A stretch of DNA of 64,000 bases from Zizania palustris (GCA_019279435.1 JAAALK010000082.1:19745116-19809115), one strand, 5' to 3'. Positions 1-11,328 are shown, numbered from the stretch's first letter. Numbers and translations: made by a program. The notes: generated from the sequence alone by a model not told the origin.

Positions 1-2
1 GT

Positions 3-224
3 GACATCATCACCCCCGACCTCGCTCAGGTTCAGGTAACACCTGTATCGCCTCGTTTATCATCTTTAGAGATCGAGCAAAAAATAGCCACATCAGTAGA
101 TCAAGCCGTTAGCGCTTCACTAGCCAACCGTTTAGATTCGGCAGTCAGCTCCGAAGTAGAGGCAACTCTTAGAAGGTTCGGCTTTACCATGTGTACGGCA
201 GAACCGACAGCAGTACTGGCATGA
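3..224 (+). pseudogene. gag N-terminal remnant of element A
   Basis: An open frame from the window edge to TGA at 222-224 encodes an acidic, coil-prone segment (for example the stretch SSLEIEQKIATSVDQAV). It lies directly upstream of the gag core and has the polar composition seen before the capsid-like domain in plant Gypsy elements. The frame is lost between 225 and 520, where Pro- and His-rich codons occur in several frames. Assignment as gag rests on position; I see no diagnostic motif in it. Confidence 0.5.
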
Positions 225-520
225 CTATAATGTCTCTGGCTTCCACACTTATGGCCGAGACTAATCATTATACTTACGGCCAAACTAACACTGCACACCA
301 TGCACCACCACCTGCACCGATGCCCGCGCTGCCCGCACCACATGCGCAGGCACCCGGACACGAGCACGTCATGCAGATAGTGCGCACGAAAGAGACCCAG
401 GGCCGACACTCCGATATCCCACAGCGTGTCGCACCCCCGCATGAGAGGCGCACGTAGGCGACGTGCCAAGATGACATAGAGTAGTGGGTCCGCACACTAT
501 TTAGAGAGTGTGCCGGCTTC

Positions 521-1561
521 GTGCCCAAGGGACGGGTTAGGGTTTACCGTAAGCCATACCCCGACCATCTCGATACAATACCCTACCCCTGCGGCTATAG
601 AATCCGTGAATTCACTAAGTTCAACGGCGAGGGTAGCAAAACCACATTGGAGAACGTTAGTCAATTTCTGGCACAGTGTGGAGAAGTCAGTGGGATAGAT
701 GCCCTAAAGGTTAGACTATTTTCTCTCTCGCTATCCGGCACCGCTTTCACTTGGTTTTCGGTGCTCCAGCCGAACTCCATTCATACGTGGGATGATTTAG
801 AGCGAAAATTCCATGATTACTTTTACACGGGTGAGACAGAACTTAGGCTTTCGCACTTGACATCGGTTAAACAAAAATCTAACGAGAATGCCTCTGAATA
901 CATCAAGCGTTTTAGGGATACTAGAAACCGATGTTTCGGTCTTAATATTTCGGAAAGAGACTTGGCGCAACTAGCGTTTAATGGGCTGCGTCCCGAGATT
1001 AAAGAAAGATTAGACAACAAGAACTTTTTAGAGGTTAGCCAAGTTTTACAGCAGGCTCTGGTCCAGGAAGGCCGAACCAAAGATAAAAAGTTTATTAAGA
1101 CGTTTAACAAGCCTAGGGCTGAAATCCTCATCATGGAATGCTCTGACGAGGAGGAGTCAGAAGAGGAGGATTCGGCCGACATGTACGTGGCCGAATGGGT
1201 TTGGAACGCTAAGAATAAACCTGTCACCTGCTCTGAGTTACAGCCATCCCCCACAAAGAAACGACCTAGTGATGTCAAGTACTCGTTCGATATAACCAAG
1301 TGTGATAAAATATTTAATTTTCTCTTAGAAAACCAGCTTATCAGGTTACCTAAAGGTCAAGTCATTCCATCGACCGATGAGTTAAAGAAGCATCCGTACT
1401 ATAAGTGGCATGATTCACATTCTCATAATAGTAACGATTGCAATGTTTTTCAATTGCAGATCCAATCGGCCATAGAAGAAGGACGATTGAAGATAGACCA
1501 TAATCCAAAGATGAAGCTGGATAAAGATCCTTTTTCCCGTCAACGCCGTCGACCTCGGTGA
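521..1561 (+). pseudogene. gag core of element A (retrotransposon gag domain, zinc knuckle damaged)
   Basis: A 346-codon open frame. Residues about 30-180 match the plant retrotransposon gag (capsid-like) domain: FNGEGSKTTLENVSQFL, then FTWFSVLQPNSIHTWDDLERKF, and an SEYIKRFRDTRNRC segment. A run of acidic residues (about 205-220) follows. Near the C-terminus is a CX2HX5HX4C-type knuckle as in Tat gag proteins, but the expected first Cys is Tyr (YYKWHDSHSHNSNDC), which should abolish zinc binding. The expected role is particle assembly and packaging of the genomic RNA. The annotated start is only the first Met in frame; the true protein began further upstream. Confidence 0.8.
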
Positions 1562-2936
1562 GAAGAAGGTATTGATTCGGCCAGAACAGGCCGAGTCGGG
1601 TAAGGGGAAGGATGTAATTGTTGGAGAGCCACGCACTCGCACGCTCATAACGAAGAACCCTGAGGTAGGAGTGTAGAAACAGAACATTAACACCTCTTCG
1701 GCTAAGGCTCACAAGAGGCCGAAGGTAACGTACAACATGTCGTTGAACAAGCATCGAAGAAGGGCCGGGGAAGCGGGTCCCCACACTAAGAAACTGGGAC
1801 AGTTGAAGGGTCCAGGACTTTTGGAGGGCAACTTCAGAACAAAGCAACTGAGCCCTACGCACAACGGCTTTGGGCCACAGTGGCCTCACACCCCGTACAG
1901 TGGCTTCGAGCCTTAATGGCCGACCCCCCCCCCCCCCCGCACGGTGGCTTCGAGCCTTAGAGGCCGAACCCCCTATACAACAACTTTGGCCCCTAATGGC
2001 CAAACCCAGCGCCATTTTGGACAAACTCTCCGATGGGGGCTTCGGCCTGCACTGGTCGAACGCCCCCCGGCCTGGCAGGACCCTTCACTGGTTTGGTCTG
2101 AGACACCGTCGACTCTACCGAACCCCCCTCTGGGTGACGGGTTCGGCTCACAGTGGACGAGGCCACTGGAGCCGCCGATGCCTCCGCCGTACAACTGGGC
2201 AGGAACCCCATGGGCTCCGTACGTATCCAGGCCAGAGTACCCTCCACAACATAACACTATGCCTTGTTTTCCTTCGGAGTATTATGGATGGTAGGGACAA
2301 ACAGACGTGGCGGAGGGGGGCATCGTTCATAGACTATCCGTGGTGCCTATGAATCAGACCATGAAGAGCGAAGCCAAAGGGTACAGGCATGAGGAGGCCG
2401 AGGAAAGGGAGTCTGAAGCCATCACCATCACAGTGGGGTCTCAGGAAGTCCCAATCCCGAAGGCTTTGTCACCGAAGTCTGACGGAGGTGAGTCCCATGC
2501 TTCAGCCGGGCTCTACACCGAAGCCTGGTTCGATCGGCCGAACAAGGCTAGTCTGTCCGCCGGGGTTCGCAGTGAAGGCCCCTCCGAGCACAAGGTGCAC
2601 AAGGCCTAAGGGCGTAGTACCGCTTTGGCCAGAGTTGATAAAAGCCGAATAGTAGCACCCTACACTAAGTCGTAGCCATCTTGGGCACCTCCAGGCATGT
2701 CTAAATCATAGAAGAGACGCCTACAATGACTACGGGTGCAGGAGATGCGCGAGAAGAAAGCCGAGGACGAGCGCGACACTATCTTTGAGGAAATCCACCC
2801 TTGGCCAGCCACAAGACAGGTATGGAGGGAGATGCTAGTTGAGATAACCAACCCAGCTCCCAGTCCGAGCGACGACGACGATGACATGCTCGGCGATGAT
2901 TACTCGCCCGTCTTTGAGGGGCCCACACCCTAGGCG
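1562..2936 (+). other. Degenerate gag-protease spacer with Pro/Trp-rich repeats
   Basis: There is no long intact frame. Between about 1870 and 2160 the DNA repeats the theme GGCTTCGAGCCTTA-TGGCC with a poly-C run at 1924-1938. Read across frames it spells degenerate units like GFGPQWP and GFEP-WP, which suggests an ancestral Pro/Trp-rich tandem peptide linker. From 2736 to 2933 a short open frame encodes an acidic segment (SPSDDDDDMLGDDYSPVFEG) leading into the protease. It is part of the element A polyprotein, now broken by stops. Confidence 0.5.
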
Positions 2937-3608
2937 ATGGACATCAACATCGTCATGCTGCCCGATAAGTTCGCCCTGCCACAAGATGAGGCTGAGGTCG
3001 CTCAATTGAACCTCGGCCCGCGTAATGCCATCTTCGAGAAGCCCGAGGGCTCGGCTCGCCATCTGAAACCCCTCTACGTCAGAGGTCACATTGATGGAAA
3101 GTCAATTTCCCGAATGTTCATCGACGGCGGCGCTACTATTAACTTAATGCCTTACTCGTTGTTGAAGAAACTTGGCAGGGGTGAGGATGATCTGAAGAAG
3201 ACCAACTTGATGCTCAACGGCTTCAATGACGAGAGCTCCGAGGCCAAGGGCGTACTCTCCATGGAGTTGATAGTGGGCAACAAGATATTACCAACAACAT
3301 TTTTCGTCGTCGAAGTACAAGGTAACTACAGCGTGCTGCTCGGGCGCAACTGGATTCACGCAAATTGCTGCATTCCTTCTACTCTACACTAGTGCCTGAT
3401 ACAGTGGGATGGCGATGAGGTAGAGGTCATTTCCGCGGATACTTCGGCCCAAGTAGCATTGGCCGATGTATCGGTTGACGCCATCCATAACAAAGCAGAG
3501 TGTCTGTCGGGTAGAGATCTTTCGGATTACGATTTTTTTAGTGTATCCGGAGGGCGTTTTGTACCAGTATCTGTAAATTCGGCTAGAGTAGCACGGTTGT
3601 TTTTGTAA
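2937..3608 (+). pseudogene. Aspartic protease of element A
   Basis: The frame 2937-3392 contains the retropepsin core FIDGGATINLMPYSLLKKLG, with D-G-G in place of the usual D-S/T-G as is common in plant Tat and Athila elements. A flap-side segment (SMELIVGNKILPTTFFVVE) and the LLGRNWIH motif follow. After a stop at 3390 the linker towards RT is still readable to TAA at 3606. The protease would cleave the gag-pol precursor. It is broken by the internal stop. Confidence 0.75.
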
Positions 3609-3655
3609 TAATAGTTATTTCTAGCAAGAGTAATCTAGATTGGCTAAAGTCTCAT

Positions 3656-5165
3656 GTGGAGCAATATCGGTATAGCAAAGACGGTATTGCCGAGGCCATC
3701 GGGGACTTTAGCGAAGTAGAGAAATTAGGACAAGGTTTTGTGTTGGCCGATCCCTTGGAGGAAGTTGACATAGGTAATGGTAGAATCCCGAGGCCGACTT
3801 TTGTAAACCAACATTTGCAGCCTGATGAAAAGGCTGAAGTAATAAAGTTACTTCGGTCGTATGTTGATTGTTTCGCATGGGAGTATAGCGAGATGCCAGG
3901 ACTAAGCACGAGCTTGTGGAGTATCGGCTACCTATCAAGTCCAGATTTAGGCCTTATAAGCAGCCTCCTCGTCACTTTAACTCGTCCATCTATGACCAAG
4001 CTAAAGAAGAAGTAGAGCGATTACTCAAGGCTGAATTTATTAGGCCATGCAGGTACGCGGAATGGGTTGCTAACATTGTGCCTATAGAGAAGAAAGGGAG
4101 CGGCAAGATACGGGTATGCATTGATTTTAGAGATCTGAACAGAGCCACTGCGAAAGACGAGTATCCAATGCCGATAGCCGACATGCTAATCAACGATGCT
4201 TCAGGACACAAGGTACTGTGTTTTCTTGATGGCAATGCTGTTATAATCAAATCTTTATGGCCGAAGAGGATGTCTGCAAGACTGCCTTTCGATGCCCTAG
4301 TTTTGTCGGTGTGTTAGAGTGGGTCGTCATGACTTTTGGATTGAAGAATGCTGGCGTCACGTATTAGCGTGCTATGAACTTAATCTTTCATGACTTGCTA
4401 GGGGTTATGTTAGAGGTTTACATCGATGATGTTGTAGTCAAATCGGACGTTATGGGAAACCATTTGGCCGATTTGAAGGTTGCTTTTGATAGAATGCGAC
4501 AGTATGGTTTGAAAATGAACCCACTCAAGTGTGCTTTTGGTGTGTTGGTGGGTAAGTACTTAGGTTTTATGATTCACGAGAGAGGCATAGAAATTGATCC
4601 TAAGAGGTTGGAGAAGATTAGAAACATTGCAGCGCCGACGTGCAAAAGGGGTGTGCATAAGTTGCTAGGCAAGATGAACTATTTGCGTCGCTTTATATCC
4701 AACTTGTCCGGCAAGATTGATGCCTTTGTCCCCATACTCCGGCTAAAGAATGAAGTCGAGTTCACTTGGGGGGCCAGCCAGCAAAGTGCCTTTGAGAAAA
4801 TCAAGGAATGCTTGTCATCACCGCCTGTGGTGAGAGCACCCAAAGCCAGGATTCCATTTCAGCTATACATCGCTGCTGAAGATAGCGTGATTGGGGCCAT
4901 GCTGACCCAGGAGGTGGAGAGAAAAGAGTACATCATCACGTTCTTGAGCCGCCGCCTGCTGGATGCCGAAACCAGGTACGCGTTTGTGGACAGTTTGTGT
5001 TTATCACTTTACTACGCGTGCACCAAGTTACGCCATTATCTTCTCCCTACTACATGTGTTGTCGTTTGTCAAACCGATGTTATAAAGCACATGTTATAGA
5101 AGCTGATTCTAAGTGGAAGAATCAGAAAATGGGCTTACGCGTTGATTGAGTACGATTTTGACTAC
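3656..5165 (+). pseudogene. Reverse transcriptase and first RNase H of element A
   Basis: RT begins around 3656 and is read in at least three frames. RVCIDFRDLNRAT is at about 4107-4150, FLDG at about 4220, and a frameshift follows before the MTFGLKNAG motif near 4330. The catalytic box is YIDD (VYIDDVVVKSD, about 4418-4450). The thumb and connection include LGKMNYLRRFI. The following RNase H-like segment (FQLYIAAEDSVIGAML, then FLSRRLLDAETRYAF and LRHYLLP) runs to about 5165 and has a stop at 5097. The enzyme would make cDNA. The frameshift near 4230 and several stops make it non-functional. Confidence 0.85.
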
Positions 5166-5199
5166 GAACCCTTGAGAGCAATGAAAGGCTAAATCGTGG

Positions 5200-5640
5200 C
5201 CAACTTTATAGTTGACTATGGAAACTTTATTTTGATGGTTTGTCTTGCAAGAGTGGCCAGGGTATCGGAGTGGTTCTCATATCACCTAATGGAATGCACT
5301 TTGAGACTTCGGCCCGTCTAGATTTTCCTTCCACTAATAACCAAGCTGAATACGAAGCTTTATTGTTAGGTCTTGAATTACTAGAATCTGTAGGTGCTAC
5401 ACATGTTCATGCATATGATGATTCCCTGTTAGTAGTGCAGCAAGTAGCTAAAAGTGCTCAATGCTTTAACGGCTTGCTGAATAGTTACTTGGATAAATGT
5501 CTAGACATTGTTGTTGTTTTTGATGACTTCAAGATCTCGCACGTGTCAAGAGAGGCCAATTCGATTGCAAATGATTTGGCTCAGCAAGCATCTGGTTACC
5601 AAGTCAGGAGAGGAAAATTTTCTATGTTGGAGAAGCCGAT
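5200..5640 (+). pseudogene. Second (archaeal-type) RNase H of element A
   Basis: This reads LYFDGLSCKSGQGIGVVL, then NNQAEYEALLLGLELLE, a DDSLLVVQQV segment and EANSIANDLAQQA. The four acidic positions of RNase HI (D, E, D, D) are all visible. A second RNase H after the Gypsy-type one is a known hallmark of Tat-lineage plant Gypsy elements. It would help degrade RNA in the RNA-DNA hybrid. A long open frame (5240-6010) covers most of it. Confidence 0.8.
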
Positions 5641-6456
5641 GCTTGGTCTCACTGCTGAAGGTAGTGACAGTGGGCAAGCGCACCCTTCGGGTCGGACCCC
5701 TCCGGCCGAAGGTCACTGCGTGTCGAGGTCCCTGGACCAGAGTACTTTGCAAACCAAGGGACCTGGCACGCCGGAGGCCATAGGCCGGAGCCCCCCACAC
5801 GGTGAGGGTTCCCAGGAGTCCGAACCCTCCGTAGGGCTTCGGACCAGCACACTCCGAATGGCCAGCCCAGCCAGGCTTCGGCAGAAGCAGGAACGGCTCG
5901 GGCAGCACCCCAAAGTTAGTAATTTAGAAATTTTTTCAGAAGGTGAGCCAGCGAGACCCTCTAATACCTGTAAGGGCGATTGGAGAATCCCAACCGTACA
6001 TTATTTGTGAGACCCTAGCGAAAGGGTTGATCGGAAGGTTCGGCGACAAGCATTCAAATTCGTGTTGATAGACGACACATTGTACCGCCGAACCATCGAT
6101 GGAGTACTATTGAAGTGTTTAGACCACGAACAATCCAAGGTGGCAACGGGAGAAGTCCATGAAGGACTTTATGGCACTCATCAGTCGGCCCAGAAAATGA
6201 GTTGGATTCTCAAAAGAGCAGGTTTTTATTGGTCGACTATGACTGAAGATTATTTCAAGTACTATAGAGGGTGTGAAGCATGTCAGAAGTTTGGCAATAT
6301 TCAGTTGGATCCTACCTCATTGCTCAATCCTATTGTCAAGCCATGGTCGTTTTGAGGTTGGGGTTTAGACTTCATTGGCCAGATTCACCCTCCTTCCTCA
6401 AAAGGGCATCGGTTCGTGTTGATGGCGATGGATTACTTCACTAAGTGGACCGAGGC
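5640..6456 (+). pseudogene. Integrase of element A, N-terminal part (split by B)
   Basis: A Pro/Ser-rich linker (about 5640-6010) precedes the HHCC zinc domain: EVHEGLYGTHQSAQKM, then CEACQKF (about 6150-6300). The catalytic core starts with GLDFIGQIHPPSSKGH, carrying the first Asp, at about 6360-6405, with a TGA (FW to F-stop) at 6354-6356. The frame reaches MAMDYFTKWTE and is cut at 6456, where the end of element B begins. GAGGC at 6452-6456 is the left target duplication. Integrase inserts cDNA into the genome; this copy is inactive. Confidence 0.85.
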
Positions 6457-6717
6457 TATTGGCGTAAAAGATTATGCTAACAGGTTTCTAGAGATTAGGA
6501 ACTCCATATGCTCGAGGAAGGGGAATCCCTTCAGGGGTCTAAGGTGGAGGAATTGCCGAAGATCCTCCAACCTCGACTGTGTTCGAAGATCTTACTCCGG
6601 AGGTCCGAGGGGACCTCCGAGTAGGACTACCACCTGAACTCCACTTTGGAGGCATGGTTTGAGAACTTGGTAGAGAACGAAGTTTTTTGGACTAAGTTCC
6701 CCATGGACGGCGCCAAC
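6457..6717 (-). repeat. Extra LTR-end plus gag-start block beyond B's 3' LTR
   Basis: Bases 6457-6498 match the last 42 bases of the B LTR (TGTTGG altered to TATTGG). From 6499 to 6717 the sequence matches 17298-17516, that is the primer site and the gag start of B, with about four transitions. The join lies at a short AG overlap. Together with the LTR at 6718-7213 it looks like the remains of a second, tandemly arranged internal region sharing that LTR, later collapsed by a large deletion. The target duplication lies outside this block. Confidence 0.85.
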
Positions 6718-7213
6718 TGTTGGCGTAAAAGATTACGCTAACAGGTTTCTAGAGATTAGAAACTAACAAACGAAGTGTTTGTGAAGTAAACTATTTCAAA
6801 CCTCCGAAGTGGATAATAGCTCAAAACAGTTCGAAGATGTGTATTGAATAACTCAGTATTCGATCCTCATTACAGGGTAAAACGGGGGGTATTTATAGGA
6901 CAAAACCTTAAGGAAAAGACCTTTTTACCCCTCTATTACAACCGACATAGTGGAAACTATTCGGTATCCTTAATAGGGCTAAAACGGTAAAAGACTAATC
7001 TAATTAAGAAAGAAGATAAGCATTCCATCTTAGCTGGCCAAAAGGTTCTTTGAAGAGTCTTCGTTCGAAGATATGCTCCGAACTAGAGTTCACCTCGAAT
7101 CTTCGAACTTGACCCAGGGAAGCCGGAGTTGGACGTTAAAGAACTTCAGCTAAATAGCCTGTCTTCGTCTTGTTGTAATAGTAACCCTGAAGATGAAGTA
7201 TTTTACCCCAACA
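6718..7213 (-). repeat. 3' LTR of element B
   Basis: A 496-bp LTR with TGTTGG...CAACA ends on the minus strand. It contains a TATA-type box on the minus strand (complement of TATTTATA near 6890). Next to it at 7214-7230 is the conserved pyrimidine-rich complement of the polypurine tract (GTAGCCCCTCAAATATG). It also serves as the 5' LTR of the truncated tandem block to its left. Confidence 0.95.
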
Positions 7214-7640
7214 GTAGCCCCTCAAATATGCTTCTCTGCTAGATCTGGAACGTTAGGAGAGCAGTATACGCAAGAAAAATAATCATGTGCAGGGGTTAAC
7301 GGATTTAATCAACCTCCGAAGTATATGAAGATTCAAAACTTCAAATTGATTCATAAGGAAGTTACATTCGAACAATCCCAGAATTAACTTAAGAAGTCAG
7401 AAAGCTTTTTAGACTTAGAAGAAATAGTCGTTGGCCTTTTCCTTTCAGCAAAGTTACGCGGTGCATTAACATCGTAAATGGTAACGGTCAAGAATGAGAA
7501 ACGTCAAATGTGAACGGTAAAAAATCGCGGGCCTGGGCTATAAATAGAGGACCCAGACACTTCTCGAATACCTTTCTCACCGTCTTTGCGCAACCAATCT
7601 TTAGCCTCCAGACTCTAGCTTTAGCATTCGGTGCGAATTC
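7214..7640 (+). promoter_or_regulatory. Promoter region of the antisense gene in element B
   Basis: This 427-bp stretch between the polypurine tract and the antisense start codon is well conserved in D. It holds two AACGGT motifs (AACGGTCA at 7483-7490 and AACGGTAA at 7513-7520), resembling the core of mitosis-specific activator elements bound by MYB3R proteins. TATAAATA follows at 7539-7546, about 95 bp before ATG at 7641. The orientation opposes gag-pol. The regulatory reading is inference; the motifs are seen directly. Confidence 0.7.
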
Positions 7641-10600
7641 ATGGCGAAAACTAGCTTCAAAGTTCCTGGGGCAACTTCGGCCCTAGCCCAGCAGCAAGCT
7701 GCTGCTGCGGCAGCGGCAGCAACAGTAGCGGCACCAGCAGCGGCGGCGGCTTTAGCGGTGGCGGCTCCAGCGAGGAATCCTCAATAGATTGGACCCCACG
7801 ATCTCCTCCCGGCTTCTTCGAAGTATCCGGACCAGTCTTATAAACTGGGGTCATCTACTTGCAAGAGGGAGATGATCACAGTGGCAGTAGAGGGAAAGAT
7901 TAGCTCAGAGGTCATCATCCGAAAACCTGGAAAGGAGGCCATCCCTTCACCAAGGCCGGGAGAAGTTGTGGTCTTCGAAGCCTCCTTCGAAGCAGGATTA
8001 GGACACCCAGCAATGGACTTCTTATCGGAGCTATTGGATCTATTTCATGTTAACCTTCCTCAACTATCTCCGAATGCCATAGCGCGCTTGGCCATCTTCG
8101 AATGGGCGCTACGAGCTGAAGGCTGCGAAGGAAGAGCAGAAATTTTCGCAGCATTGCACAGGGCATCTTGCCAACCAAAAACTTACGAAGGTTCTGGAGG
8201 AGAGAAAATCGTGGTAGCCTTCGGCAGTATCAACTTCAGACTCAGGGACGAATTCCAACTGAGATTTCCAGCGAAAGCCATCAACGCCAGATGGTACACA
8301 GATTGGATTCTCCGGTGGTTCTATGCCGAAGTTGGAGCTAGCAGTCATCTGGCCGGACCTCTGCAAGATATACATTTCTGAAGAGAAGCCCAAGATCATC
8401 TAGACCCCGCTAGCTCGAAGCTCGCCTTAGCTTTCTCGAAAGGATTAGTCACCGCATGAGCATGTGGGACTTAGTAGAGGAGTTCATCGGGCTCCAAATT
8501 CCACCTCTGATGGCCAACTGGCCTATCGTCTTTGAAGAAGATCCGGAGGGTGGACTCCGAAAAATTTCTTCGAACTCGAGCCCTGCAGTTAGCTTCGAAA
8601 AACAACATGTTTTATATACGATTGTTTGATGAAATGACTAATGCAAACTTATCTTTCAGCTTCTCTAGCCCCTATGACTTCAGAGGAAGTTATTCGAGCT
8701 TCGGAGAAGATCCTGGGAGCTCCAACTCTGGCCGAAAAGGAATGGAGAAAAAAGCTAGTGGGCAGTTGGGAGCGTCTCAACCGAGTATGGGGCGTACTCG
8801 GAGTCGCACCCCCTCCTCTTTCGGACTGGGTACCTTCAGAGCAAGGGCCGAAGAAGAGGAAAGCGAATGTTGGGACTTCGGCTCCGGCTAAGACCCAGTG
8901 AAAAAACTAGCCCGAAAGCCGAAGAATGTGGCTCCTTCAAGTCTAGTGGCTTCGCTCTCTGATTCCTTTGAAGATGAGGGAATGGTCCTCGTGGACCTGA
9001 TTGCCGAAGATGAAGCCTAGGCAGATGTAGACACTGGCGTCGCAGCAAGCGCGCCAGATGTTCCAGGTAGCTCCGGACAAGCTAGGACCTCAAGCGTCCA
9101 GCCGGACTTGCCGCATCAAGAAGCCCCTGTTACTGAAGGCGGAGTCGAAGTTACAGCTGAACAAGCTTTGATTTCGGACGAAGTGGTAACTGTTGCTCCA
9201 AGGGAGGCCCCAACAGTCAACCCTTCGGTTCTAGACTTCGAGTCCGATGATGACTTCGAAGTGGCCTTCGACTCTCCGAGTAGTCCCGTACTCACCCGCC
9301 GACAGGACTTCGGAGGTAAACTTCACTTGAAACGCTTGTTCCTTCTCCCTGCAAAATTATGCAATATAGAATACCTTTGTTTTGGCAAGGTCCGCTCCCA
9401 TGGAGGTTACTCCTCCCGAAGATACTGCTCCTGGGACCTCAACATCTCCGGGGTCGATTCCAGAAGTTGCACAAATGGGACCTAGAAAAGGTAAAGGCAA
9501 AATGGACCCCTTTCCTGCTCCGAACTCAGGATTAACTCCGTTTGAATCAACAGACGGAGGTCAATCTACAGAGGGGGGCCAGTCCACTGAGGTCTCCGAA
9601 GATGCAGCACAGCGCTCTGACCCTTCGCCGAATGAGGACGATCAAAGGGCTCTATCCATGCTCCCCCTCCTAGCTCCTTTTTTGGAGCGAAGGACCGGAC
9701 TTTGGGCCCTGCTCGAGCCTTTGGATCGAGCTAACCGTGAAGCTGGGGAGACGGACTTATTAGCCATACTTAGAGAAGTTGAGGGCTCGGAGCTTAACGC
9801 AGCTTTAGAAAGGGCATCATACTAGGTACGAAGTATCTGCAAAACAAGATTAATTTCAACTTATGAACTAGTCCTCACCTTGCTTTTTCTCTTCGTAGGA
9901 AATAGTCTTGGCTTGGGCTGCAGCCGTCTCGAATGAGTGAGGAAGCCTTCGTCTTCAGGAGAGAATTACTACTCTCCAGAGGAGTCTTGAAGGCTCCGAA
10001 GTTTGAATCTCAAGCTTAGACGAAATGGTTGCAGTGGAGAGGAGGGCCAGACTTGGTCTGGAAGGTGCAAATAAGAAGCTCGAAGCCGAACAAATCGTGC
10101 TTCGGGCTAAAATAGAGAAAATGCGGGCAGAACATGCCACAACGGGGGCTGAGCTGGTCAAGCTTCAAGAGGAGAAGGCTAAAGCCACGGAGGAAGCCAG
10201 CAACCTTCTTAGCCAGAAGAGTTCTTTGGCTACGGAGGCAGCTAGACTATCCTCTGTGGTAGATGAGCTAACTTCGTCAAGGGATGCTTTAATTGAAGAT
10301 AAAACAAAGTCGGAGAAGGTAGCAGCGGAGGTCATGAACAATCTTTTAGGAGTTCTATAGTACTTCGGTACTCTTTGGACACTACCTTTGAGTGACAACG
10401 TCCCCTTACTGCGACGGCTAAAGATGATCCAAGGAGCAGCGAAGATGATGAAGGCAGCGGGTATTCGGTATGGAAAAATCTCTGGCCAAGTAGCTGCTCT
10501 CGGAGTACTTCGCTACTACGAAGATCTAGGGCTATCAATAGCACCAGATTTGGGGGCGGCTCCCATTACCTTCGATGACAGAAAATTGCTAAACCCTTCC

Positions 10601-11328
10601 AAAGATGTGGCCACAGCTTGGCAAGCCTTCCAAGCTTCATGGAGAGCCGAAGGTCGAACAGCGATCAAGGCTTGGATCGATGAAGGGCATCACCAAAAAC
10701 AAGCTCGGTCTCAAGCTTCGAGCAGCCAGCCTCCACCGGACCCGCATGTTTAGTTTTGTTTAGGGGTCCGAATATGTTAAAATTACGCTTTCATATATTA
10801 TGAATGAAAACTTATTTATCGTGTTTTTAGGCTTCTCAACCTCGTATGGACGATGTCGAAGTATTAAATGTTACCGAAGAACTCCGCCTGCTATGGGCTA
10901 CCTTCGATCTTTTAAAACTTCACAAACGACCTTGATTTTTGATTCCTCGAGAAAGCTCCAGTGCAATTGCTCCTGAAATATGTAAAGATATACTATCTTA
11001 TATTAAAGAGGAAGAAAAAGAAGTTAACTTGGAAACTTCATCTTCTGAAGACGTTGAATGGTCTGAAGTCAAGAATATTGCTGGAGAACAAGGAAAGAAG
11101 CCTGAAGAACTTCGGAGCTGGGAAAAAAGCCCCGAGCGACTTCGAACTTGGGCTGAACTTCAACAGGAACAAAAAGATTTTCGAGCTTCGAAGGGAGGGA
11201 GAAGAATTAAACGTAAAGTTATCAGGATTCTTGGCTCTAGAACTAGTCGTTCCGACTTTAGTGGTAGCTCTAGAGATCGAAGGGGTCTTCGATTCCTTCT
11301 TGGCATAGACACATTTTCTGTAATGTAA
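7641..11328 (+). pseudogene. Antisense five-exon gene of element B (gypsy-type transposon domain protein)
   Basis: Exons by comparison with D: 7641-8587, 8660-9315, 9390-9825, 9899-10747 and 10831-11328; introns are 72-83 nt. The start is ATG at 7641 (MAKTSFKVPGA). Exon 1 encodes an Ala-rich stretch, then a domain resembling the Pfam 'putative gypsy type transposon' family (PRPGEVVVFEASFEAGLG, LSPNAIARLAIFEWALR, WYTDWILRWFY). Exon 2 has a basic GPKKRKA motif and acidic, Ser-rich sequence. Exon 4 is coiled-coil-like (KKLEAEQIVLRAKIEKM). Exon 5 ends in a basic tail with TAA at 11326 and AATAAA at 11345. Lesions include TAG near 7786, a one-base loss at the intron 1 donor, a one-base loss near 8890 and a damaged intron 4 border. 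Function is unknown; despite the family name there is no evidence that it is a transposase. Confidence 0.75.

Larger units (their letters stand above)
1..6456 (+). mobile_element. Element A, segment 1: Tat-lineage Ty3/Gypsy (gag to mid-integrase)
   Basis: Left part of a decayed Ty3/Gypsy element that enters from beyond the window edge, so its 5' LTR and primer site are not visible. Domains run gag, protease, reverse transcriptase, RNase H, a second RNase H of the kind known from Tat elements, then integrase, which stops at the insertion point of element B. Stops and frameshifts occur in every domain, so this is a dead copy. The frame resumes at 18012 and again at 29541. The order PR-RT-RH-aRH-INT supports Gypsy; the second RNase H with its D-E-D-D residues supports Tat. 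Confidence 0.9.

Noticed and set aside
1362..2024. 220-codon minus-strand frame opposite gag and spacer of A
   Set aside because: Shadow of the sense coding and of the Pro/Trp repeat; no recognisable domain and no start context.
7872..8381. Reading the antisense domain protein as an active transposase because of its family name
   Set aside because: No catalytic motif is visible and the family name derives from its location in Gypsy elements; kept as function unknown.
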